Assembly (NCBI GenBank): GCA_030704615.1 | Contig: CM060733.1 | Coordinates: 59,520,001-59,584,000 of the forward strand | Direction: 5' to 3' | Length of the DNA: 64,000 bases | Origin: Takakia lepidozioides | Taxonomy: Eukaryota; Streptophyta; Takakiopsida; Takakiales; Takakiaceae | Shown: positions 33,853-43,198 of the stretch, piece after piece | Layout of the letters: each line of letters opens with the position of its first letter | How positions within the stretch are numbered: position 1 is the stretch's first letter | The notes under the pieces: generated by a model | Told to the model about the DNA's origin: nothing | Database searches by the model: none | What the model saw: the letters and a program-made list of their open reading frames with translations, nothing else | Translations under genes and position numbers: made by a program

Positions 33853-34519
33853 TGTAATTCCATAAGGTGGTTTGGGTATGGCCCCCTTTTCCATTGCCCT
33901 CCAAATGATCTGTTTGGCACGGTACCTCCTGTCCTTCAAGTTTCGCCCCACCATCTCCATCACCCTTGTGTCACTCCAATTGCCCAGAAACCGGCGGTCT
34001 AATTACTCACGGGCATACGCCCGCTTCGCGCCAAAGTGCTGATCAGCCCACTCGATGTGCAAAGGGAACCACCTCAATGCGAGTTCGAAGGCTGGCTTCT
34101 TCATAGCCTCCCAGAACGCACCGCGGGGGTCACCATGGCGATTCACCTCCACCGGTGGCACCACGATCTTTGCCAACTCCACGTCCTGTATCGCCAAGGG
34201 CATGTTCTTCTTCCCACCCTCTCCTTTCTTTGTAGCCTCCTTCCCCTGCTCCTTTGTTACCCCACTGCCCTCCCCCGCATGCACACTCACCCCTTCCTCT
34301 CCATGGGACTTCTTCTTCTTCTTCTTCTTTTCCTTCCCCTTCCCCGCTACTTCCTCTCTCTCCTTCTCCCTCTCCCTTCTCTCTCTCCTCGGCAGCCCCT
34401 TCATTGATGGTAAAAGGGATCTCCGGAGATCGAGGCCTCTTCTTCTTACCTTTGGTGTTTGGGTCCTTCATGAACACCACGTGCTCTCCCTCATTGGCAA
34501 CCCCACTGGACTGCACCAA
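33853..34519 (-). pseudogene. Hypothetical minus-strand ORF remnant in the CACTA element
   Basis: A Lys/Glu-rich low-complexity N-terminal part leads into VPPVEVNRHGDPRGAFWEAM, FELALRWFPLHIEWADQHFG, a stop, then NWSDTRVMEMVGRNLKDRRY and AKQIIWRAMEKGAIPKPPYG. The second half has normal composition and stays readable for about 110 residues apart from one stop. It may be a CACTA accessory ORF or a captured gene. I do not recognise the family. The parallel low-complexity frames in this region are not separate genes. Confidence 0.4.
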
Positions 34520-35880
34520 TGAGGCTAGTCATGTTGCTGCCTCCTGAAGACAAATAACCCCTCCAAATTCAAAAAAAGAAACAAACAACAAAGAGAATCA
34601 TGCATGCAAAGGAAAGGATAAATCATGGAACAAGGCGTGATAGTTGTACCTTTGCAAGCTTGTCCGACTCGCCCCCGGTGTCACCCGATGTGGCAAGAGT
34701 CCCCGTTGCCGGATGTGCCCGCTCTATCCCCTCCCGAAGCACCACTGGAAGTAGATTCCAGATGTGGAGCATAGCCGACGGCGGCGCCCCGTAGTCCAGG
34801 CCCTTCTTTGCTGACCGCTCAGGCTCAGGGGGCGGTGTCGCTGATCAGCTAGGCTGCTCCAAACCGGCCCATACCTCCTCCTCTCCCCCCCCCCAAATGC
34901 GTATCAGGGTAGAAGCCCTCACCCGGCTTGACTTCTTCGAGGCGCTTCGCTATCTTGGCCACTTCATTGGCCCTCCTCGTCTCCTCCTCCCTCATCAACA
35001 ACAATGGGCTGGCAATGGAGGCTTTCAAAGGCCCTTGAACCTGACGTTGGGCCTTGGCAAGTGCAGCCTTTGCTACGGAGGAAGGGGTCGCTATGGGGGT
35101 GACATCCAAAAGTTACCCATACCGGGCCCCCGAACGGGTGATGTGCTTGCCAAGCCTCAGGAAACAGGCCGGTCAGGCCGAGCTGCGCATCGACGACAGA
35201 ACGACAAAGGCCAGAACGCAGGCTGTAGCATGTCAAGCCACGGGCAGTCGGGTTGAAATCGGGGTTGCAAGCAGCAGCCACCTCACAACGCACAAATCCC
35301 TAGGTCTCCTCAGCCCATATCCCAATCTGCATGCTCAAGAAACTTCAAAGTAGGTGAGGATCCTCACCTGGTCCCATCACAAGCCCCCACAAAAACCAAC
35401 AGGTTAGTGAGGATTGTGGAACCCTAGGTGAATCACAGACCCTCACACTTGTCATCGATGTCAACTAAGAAACTCAAAAGCAAGAGAAAGAGATAAGAAC
35501 ATGAGAATCCCTAAACTCCAAAGGCACCTTAAGCGATTGGGGAAGAGGGTTATGCGCCATCACCACCCGCAGCAAGCCGCCTCCACAAAGCACATAAGCA
35601 ATGAAGCAAAGCAGGCACAATCGCAAGACACTAGAAAGGAGGGAGAGAACTTCCCACCATAAGCATCCTTGCTAAGCACAGAAAAAGCAAGAGGAGGGAA
35701 GATGCCACTGCTTTCATAGCGGTGTTTCCCGCTGCAAGAGAGACAAGGCGCCACCTTCGCGCGCCCCTAGGCGCTCGTCCAGCATGGGTACGACACCACA
35801 AACGGGGCAGCCACCGAAGCACGTCCGCCATAACACTCTCCTCGCGAGCTCAAAAGCACATCGCGTGCTTCTGACAGCGG
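34520..35880. other. CACTA interior, unresolved; partial third copy of the inverted-repeat sequence
   Basis: Around 35330-35480 the words GTGAGGATCCTCACCTGGT and TTAGTGAGGAT resemble the inner arm of the large inverted repeat (compare 32120-32240), so a diverged third copy is likely. Nothing else is recognised. Confidence 0.35.
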
Positions 35881-35889
35881 GAGAGACGA

Positions 35890-36440
35890 CATAGGGTTGT
35901 CCCCCGATTATTCATCTGTGGATGAAAAACAGTAGGATGAATCCGTATACCCTGACGGATTTCATCCGCAACAAGGTTAAAAATAGGTTTTGGGGTAGGG
36001 GTTAGGGTTTCCACCGTAATTAATCATAATTAGGGGTAGTAAAGATCAATTCCAGGCCATAATCACATCATCCATAGACAGATCATTTGTGTCAGGATGA
36101 AAAAGTAGGGAGTATCATCCGTGGCAGCGCCTTACCCCCATCTAGGTAATTCTATCATCCCTCACCAGACCATCCGGTATGGATAAAAAGAGTCAATAAA
36201 AGAGGAATGAAAAATTATCACCCTGGTAGTTTTTCATCCGGTACGGATGGAAAAACAAGATGTTGTTGGCAACCTCCATAGAGGTAATTCTTTTCTTCCA
36301 TGGTGACTCATCCGGTATGGATGAGAGTCAATAAAGGAGGAATGAAAAGGCCAAAAGAACCATCCTAGAGGCAATTCAGTGTCCATCCTGGTGGCTCATC
36401 CGGTATGGATGAAAAAGTCGATAGAGGATGGAAAACAAGA
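35890..36440. repeat. TTTTCATCC / GGATGAAAA repeat cluster
   Basis: At least eight occurrences of CATCCG or CATCC next to TTTTT or AAAAA, often as CATCCGGTATGGATGAAAA, itself close to palindromic. Similar words occur near 32680-32720 and form a dense array at 62400-62790 in the leader of gypsy copy 2. Confidence 0.75.
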
Positions 36441-36470
36441 ATTCAACACTGATAGCAAACTACCAATTCC

Positions 36471-36540
36471 CAGTAGGGAGGGAGACAAAGGGAGAGAGGG
36501 GGCAACAATGAAAAAAAATGGGTTGGGGGGGGGGGGAGGT
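36471..36540. repeat. G-tract element 2
   Basis: GGGGGCAACAATGAAAAAAA followed by a G run; the second arm is missing. Related to the hairpins near 33000, 37330 and 41200. Confidence 0.6.
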
Positions 36541-36714
36541 CAGATGGTGGGGTCAGCTGCAGCATATGTCCAACACCAGATATCCTAAGTTAATCGACTT
36601 TATATCTTGGAAACAGGACCACCCACCGACCTGTCAAACAGGCTAAGTCATGGCAGAAGACAGTAGAAGAGATTCTCAAGGACCTGGACCTGGAACCGCA
36701 AGTCTTCACCCTGC

Positions 36715-37290
36715 TGGATAAATCTGACTTAGAGGCTGTAGTGTCCAACCATGTCTGTTGCCATGAGATTGTCTGATGACAATGAAGTTACGCAAAAAAC
36801 TTCCTTGAACTTGTTTCCAATCAGTGACATGGGGGAGGACATCTTGGATGACCTGAAGGGTCTACCCACTCTCGGCACTAGACTGAAATTTAAACTCAGG
36901 GCAGGAAGCCTACCTTTGAACAGCAAACAGAAGCAGAGATGAAATGGAGAGTGCAATTGCCCGTTGTTTGGGCAATCTGAAGACAGTACTCATTTTTTTG
37001 ATACACTGTCCGGGGTTCTCTCACCAAAGAGATGCTCTCTTCAAATCTATCAAGGGAATTGTGCATATACCTCTGTTTACTAACTTTGAAAAAGTCAAGG
37101 CTGAGCCAAAAGCCCAGCCCCTTCTGAGGCCTAGTTTTTGGGCATCTCACACAGCAGATTGTTGCTTGTGTGAAGGGATTTGTAGAGGATATCTGGAAAA
37201 CCCGGATAATTCTATATGTGAAGGTAAGTCTTACTACCAACGTCAGCCCCTGATAGAGGTAGGATCTGTCCCTTTTGTTTCCCCAAGAGA
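36715..37290 (+). pseudogene. Non-LTR fragment, copy beta
   Basis: Nearly the same sequence as copy alpha (30310-30890), with the words TTCCTTGAACTTGTTTCCAA and TTACTACCAACGTCAGCCCC, but broken by frame changes. It runs without a gap into the hairpin at 37290-37400, as does copy gamma in the other orientation, so fragment and hairpin belong to one repeat unit. Confidence 0.65.
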
Positions 37291-37405
37291 GGGGGCAACA
37301 AAGAAAAAAAAAAAATGTTGGGGGGGGGGGGGAGTGACTGAGCAGCAACAGCTGCTCAGTCACTCCCCCCCCACCTTCTTTTCTTTTCTTTGTTGCTCCC
37401 TGATG
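37290..37405. repeat. Long G/C hairpin 3
   Basis: The left arm reads GGGGGCAACAAAG, A run, G run, AGTGACTGAGCAG. The right arm mirrors it: CTGCTCAGTCACT, C run, T-rich, CTTTGTTGCTCCC. The arms extend over about 45-50 bases with a loop of under 10. This would fold strongly in single-stranded DNA or RNA. Pyrimidine microsatellites follow. Confidence 0.85.
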
Positions 37406-37499
37406 TCTCCCTCTCACTCCCTCTCTCTGTCCCTCTCTCTCCCTCTCTGCCTCTCCCTCTATAACTTTTTGGATTTCATCTGGCCTTAACCTTTTTGAG

Positions 37500-39490
37500 G
37501 CTGGTTATTTAGTTTTTCATCCCAACCTTTTTCATCCAAATTTGGCTGATATTATTATAGGATGATAATATTTAATGTACAGAAAGCTTGGTTTACCATT
37601 TGTTTCTTTCATCTAAACTGGATGAACTACATGAATAATGGTGACCTATTCTAAAATCCAAGAGATAGTAATTTTACCATCATAAATGACGGCAGTTATT
37701 AAACCTAAGCCTATACCATAACCCTAAAAAGATACCTTTTTATGGGATGTCATCCATTGACAAAGTGCATCTCTTGATAAAATGTGACTTTTCAACCACC
37801 CTGGATGAGAAATCAGGAAGCTGTGCCCTAAGCGGGCCGACACATTTCACAGCACAAAACTCGTGCTTCAGTGATCCTTGATGATGCGCCGTATAAACCT
37901 GCTCCCCTGCTGCTACATGGTACTCGTGATGGCTGGCTCTTGGGGTGCGCATTGGCGGATAGGCAGAATCCTCTCTGGCAGACGTCATAGCGATGATCGC
38001 TTTGCTCAGAAACTCATGGTTCTTTTTAATTTGCAGCGGCGCTTTTACTCCTCGTTGGGAAGTACTCCATCCCTATTTATCTACAGATTACATGTTGCTC
38101 TCTTTTTGTATGAGCTATTCTCTATCTGTGAACACTTCTACTTTGATTGCGTTCTGCTGGAGACTATCTGTTGGACGCCATGGCGCAGGGCATACCACAA
38201 ACACTCAAGGTTTTTTGAGTTTACCCTTGCTTGAATTGTGATCTGTACATGCTTTAGAATTCAACACGGACATGGATAGCAACTGTGAAGACCTGTCACT
38301 CACCTGATGCATCCTCACTAAACACACATCTTTATGTGGTGGTTTTTGGGACGGACACAGGTGAGGGTCTTCACTTGTCTTGATTTCTTGAAGCTTGCAG
38401 TTCATATTCTTGCAAAAATGGGTGCTGCTGTAGCCTGCTGCTGAGCCTTTTGCTGCTTCAAAATTGCCAGCATATGAATGCAGACCTGCTTCAACTTGGC
38501 TCCAATGAGGATCTACTTCTGCTCCTTAACCTATTTTTGGTTTCTTGCAACCATATCTACATGGCAGGAGGTAGGGCAGACATGAGACTTCATGTAATAC
38601 AAATCTACCATTTCATTTGCTGGTTCTTTTCCATGTTTCAATGCGGATATAATGTAGCAGTTAATACCTTGGCTGCACTGAAATTCGACTCTAGAATTCA
38701 ACTTCTTGGCTGGTTTTTATGACGGACTGTTGTGCCTTAGTAGACAACACACATTCTGCTAGGCCTTCATTTCAATTTGATTTCATATGGTGGACTGCAA
38801 ACAGGGTTTTTGAATTCTTTTCTACCCTGACAGAGCTGTTTGTAAGGCCCTGGAATACCACTCCAGACTTGTAACTACTTAAAAAGACTCGGCCCTGTTT
38901 TTATGAATCCTGCTTATGTCTTATGTCTTGTAAAATAGACATTCTGGTTATTTATAGACTACCATGTATCTCCTTGTTGGGCTCTTTTTAGACTACAAAC
39001 TGTTTTCTAAAATACCCCATGTGTTCTTTTGGGACAAAAATTGGTAAGCTCTATATGGTCTCTTAACCTACTCCCTATATTGTTCTTGCTTTGCATCTCT
39101 TCTAGCATGCAATAGAAATACCAGATCCAGATTTACCAGTATGGGTTGGCTGGAATATGCTTAAGACAAATATGTCTTGCTGTTTCAATTTCAATTTAAA
39201 GTACTATGTGCTTGACTCTGGAGATTTATCTCCAGACCTGCAATCTAGTTATTGAAATGAGATTACAATCTGCAAAGTATGATGATGAATGTTTTATGTC
39301 AACTCATGGTGCTTTCAGGATATGAATGACCAGGAATCCCGCCCTCCCACCCTGTTTTTTCAGATACCCTGAAAAGTAACGAGATATTCAAATGAGATGG
39401 TAAAAGGGGTTGTTAGATGGTGCCCTGTAAAGGGCTGCATTGTCTTTCAATGACAATGACCTTAGTGGTCTTGTCCATGTCTTGACGTGA
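37500..39490. repeat. Right arm of the large inverted repeat
   Basis: Reverse complement of 31080-32990. Matches include CCATGGCGCAGGGCATACCA, GGTGAGGGTCTTCAC and the outer CCGCCCTCCCACCCTGTTTT. Short open frames in it have mirror copies in the left arm and are not considered genes. Confidence 0.8.
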
Positions 39491-40310
39491 CTACGATTGT
39501 GCCCGGCAACCTGTATTGGATCAGGTGCAATGGGTGGCTCCTCGCCACGAAAAATGGTCGCTCTAGGGCCACAATCATGTGGTACTACCTCCTCCCCATC
39601 CTCGAGGAGATGGGTCGATGTTTCCTCACCATCGCATCCTAATTAACACACGCCACCAACACTATCATGTCTCAAAAATCGTTGGCGAAAAAACCTTATG
39701 CCTCAGCCTCGGGGCTTTCAAAATTGGTAACCAAAGGCGGAGCAACCCTATGGTGCTAGAGCCCAAGACAATAAATCCTTCCTCTCGTTCTATCTTCAGG
39801 ATGCCCACACCATGGAAAAATTTGTTGAGACCCAACGCTTTGCGATTATCAGATTGAACCACATTTTGGGTATGTGAATCCTAATTGCACCGTTTATCCT
39901 TTTAACCCCAAGACCCCCAACCAAAACCGCCAATCCAAAACCCAGCACCATAAAGAAAAGCAAACACCCTAACCCAGTACCAGTACCATATGAAAATAAA
40001 ATAAAAACTAAGAAACCCAAAAGGCCCTAAACCCTAAACCCAGAAAGGCCGGCTGTCGCCTCCTGCGACACCCTCGCGTCGCATTTGACGACGAGTTTTT
40101 TTATTTTTTTACCTGGGGGTCGCACCCCGCGACGGAAAGCCGTCGCGGAGGGCGACGTGTTTTTATTTATTTATGGGGCCGGGGGTTGCAAGCAACGACG
40201 GCCGGCCGTCACAAATATCATTTTTGCATTTCAAAAAAAAGGCGGGCACAAGCGTGCGACGGCCGGGCGTCGCACGTAGGTGCCGCGCCTTTTTTTTTCC
40301 CTAAGTGCTT
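39491..40310. repeat. Internal copy of CACTA 3'-type sequence
   Basis: From about 39940 to 40300 the sequence matches the end-proximal region 46300-46500: CAGTACCATATGAAAA, AAAGGCCCTAAACC, then CTGCGAC, GCGTCGCA and GGCCGTCGC words. It indicates a second, probably older CACTA end nested within or duplicated from this element. The part 39491-39680 is unassigned. The CCCTAAA run here is too short to be a telomeric array. Confidence 0.6.
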
Positions 40311-40744
40311 GAAGCATCTCTTTCCCCTCCCGTTTTTGTTTGTTCTTTGGAGAGAGGTAATTCAGAGAGTGGGGTTTAGGGTGGAGGAGAAACGCACCTG
40401 TTGCTGAGCCCGAGGTGGTCGCAAGGCCCTAAGGAGTTTGCCCCAACGCCGCTCCAACGCCCAAGGTAAGCACCGCCTCCTCCCTCACTTTCTATCTTGC
40501 TTTCTTGCCCTAAGCACGGGCTGATGTCTCTCTCCCTTGTGTGGTAGGAACGCCGCGTAGAGGCGCGACCTAACGAGCTGAAGAGAGAGAGAAAGCTGTG
40601 GTGAACGGGGGAGAGACGCCGTGCAGCAACGGGGACCCGCGCCGTTGGCAGCTGCGACAGCACTGCAGCAGCTCACCACGCCAGCTCGCTTCAAGCACCA
40701 GCACCAGCACCAGCAGCCGCAGCAACAGAGGTACGTCAGGGAAA

Positions 40745-41880
40745 TTGCACTCTCTCTTTCCTCTCTACTTCTGTTTACTGTTCAAAGGTAGTCCTCCTGC
40801 CCTGAGTTTAAATTTAGGTTTGGTGCCAAGAGTGGGATAGACCCCTTGAGCGCATCCATGATGTCCTCCCCCCCCGTGTCACAGACTGGAAATAGGTTCA
40901 GGGAAGTTTTCTTCCTAACTTCATTTTCATCGGACAATTTTCTGGTACTCCCAGGGCTTACCCTGTTTGACAGGGCGGTCCTGTTTCCAAGATATAGAGT
41001 CGATTGACTTAGGATATCTGGTGTTGGACATATGTTGCAGCTGAACCCACCATCTGACCTTGAATTTATCTTGTCGGGAGCTTAAAAGATAGCAGCACAG
41101 AAGAGAGGGAGAGAGAGGGAGAGGGACAGAGAGGGACAGAGAGAGGGAGTGAGAGGGAGACATTAGGGGGCAACAAATAAAATAAAAGAAGGTGGGGGGG
41201 GGGGGAGTGACTGAGCAGTTGCTGCTGCTCAGTCACTCCCCCCCCCCCCCATTTTTATTTTTTATTTTCTTGTTGCCCCCCTCTTGGGGAAACAAAAGGG
41301 ACAGATCCTACCTCTGTCAGGGGCTGACGTTGGTAGTAAGACTTACCTTCACATATAGAATTAATCCGGGTTTTCCAGATATCCTCTACAAATCCCTTCA
41401 CACAAGCATCAATTTGATGTGTGTGAGTTGTCCAAAAACTAGGCCTCAAAAGGGGCTGGGCTTTTGGCTCAGCCTCGACTATTTCAAAATTAGTAAACAA
41501 AGTACATGCACAATTCCCTTGATAGATTTGAAGAGAGTGTCTTTTTTGTGAGAGAACCCCGGACAGTGCATCAGAAAATGAATAATGTCTTCAGGTTGCC
41601 CACAGACATGGTTAGACACTACAGCCTCTAAGTCAGATTTATCCAGCAGGGTGAAGACTTGCGGTTCCAGGTCTAGGTCCTTGAGAATCTCTTCTACCGT
41701 CTTCTACCAGGACTTAGCCTGTTTGACAGGTCGGTGGGCGGTCCTGTTTCTAAGATATAGAGTCGATTAACTTAGGATATCTGGTGTTGGACATATGTTG
41801 CAGCTGAACCCACCATCTGACCATGAATTTATCTCGTCGGGAGCTTAAAAGAGAGTAGCACAGACGAGAGGGAAGATATG
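40745..41880 (-). pseudogene. Non-LTR fragments, copy gamma, with hairpin 4
   Basis: Two minus-strand pieces (40745-40960 and 41285-41700) match copies alpha and beta. Between them is a fourth hairpin (about 41170-41280: GGGGGCAACAAA, G run, AGTGACTGAGCAG, then its mirror). Two copies of a segment containing TTAGGATATCTGGTGTTGG lie at 40995-41060 and 41770-41830. A third, in the opposite orientation, is at 36555-36620. The pieces carry stops. Confidence 0.6.
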
Positions 41881-42797
41881 CATCTTCGGCAATGTTGCTG
41901 GGCTGGTCAATAGTTCTTTTGGTCATCCTAGGAGAACTAGTATGGGACAAGCGAAGTGATGGGCATGAGAGCTTTTGTGGTCATACGTCAGTATACTGTG
42001 AGGGGATGCACATGTTTGTGATACATGTGCTAGTAGGCTATTAGGGCTGGCAGCGAACTATTTGCATCATACGAGTTCTCCCGGGATGATTAGGACCTCC
42101 GATTACAGCGTGAGTGGGATGTGTATGATAGAAATAGGGTTCCTTTGAGACAGGGATCGCGTAGAGGGGCATTGTAGATATTCTCATGATGTACTTTGTA
42201 TACATCCGATTAATCGATTGATGTAAATTTTTTTCTTGTTGCTCATGTGGGTTGCAACTTTGCATATGTAATCTAAACATACTTATGCACATGTGGACCA
42301 AATATGTGCTTGAACCAAGTTGATTCAATGGGTCATTTTAGTGTTGAACGCAGCTACGTGTCATAGAGACGGAAAATTGTGTTTCGCCTGCAGATGACTT
42401 TTTTTTAATTACATTTTCAAGCCATATGCTTAATGATTGCATATGCAATGTGTGTGCAAAATTTGGGAGTAAACAAAAGTCATTTGGACCCATAACCAGA
42501 TTTTGTTTTCTTATTTACACTCCAAAGTTGAATTATCTTCAATTTCATGCACTCTTTATAGAGAGTTCTACAAAAGTGAGCCTAGAAACACACTTATTTT
42601 TTTTCCATTTTTTTTTGGTCCCGTTTTTTGCATGGATGTAGTGGTGCAAAGCCCGATGTCACAGAACAAAATAGAGCTAAAAATAAAATCATTACGCCCC
42701 TCAAAACTGCAATCATATCTAAATGCAAATATTTTATTTTAAAAATAAATTCGATTTAATTCAAAATTGGTGCAAAGGTGAGTGCGTCGTTGGGGAG

Positions 42798-42837
<40 letters not shown>

Positions 42838-43198
42838 AAATTTATTTAATCCGCTGGATCTTTGTACAGGTGTTGCACACATATTTAAGCACATGTAGGA
42901 AAAAATGAAGCTTGAGCCACATCCGTTTGTTGGGTGCAATGACATGAGAAGATTTTCTTTCACATTAATAAACAAAAATTGGTTGATAGGGTGAATGCGT
43001 CATTGGGGGGGGAAAATGATTTTGTTTGGGTTTGAAACTTTGCATGCATGTACGTTGCGCACATACATGTAATTATTGAATGACATATTTGATGCACACA
43101 CACATTGAAGGTTGTTGTTTGCATTTCGCTTATATTGAAGTGTATGGTTGCAATGACACATAATATATGTCCATATGTTCATTTGTTCGTATCAGGAC
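41881..43198. other. CACTA interior upstream of the transposase remnant
   Basis: AT-rich and non-coding. It holds a T run of about 33 near 42801-42833 and two diverged segments with GTGCGTCGTTGGGG / ATGCGTCATTGGGG and CACATCCGTTTG-like words. It probably contains the promoter side of the transposase gene. No start site is fixed. Confidence 0.35.

Noticed and set aside
34036-34547. Three overlapping long ORFs rich in Ser/Leu, Phe/Ser or Gly/Glu
   Set aside because: All arise from one low-complexity GAA/GGA-rich stretch read in different frames; only the minus-strand frame continues into normal-complexity sequence.
37878-38241. A 118-residue ORF with hydrophobic stretches
   Set aside because: It lies in the inverted-repeat arm, and the mirror copy at 32293-32622 encodes a related but frameshifted peptide; no family recognised.
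40026-40046. Interstitial telomere array (CCCTAAA words)
   Set aside because: Only about two to three imperfect units, and the same sequence recurs inside the CACTA 3' region, so it belongs to the transposon.
42801-42833. Retroelement poly(A) tail (T run of about 33)
   Set aside because: No retroelement body or target duplication could be found beside it; it is treated as a homopolymer run in CACTA interior DNA.
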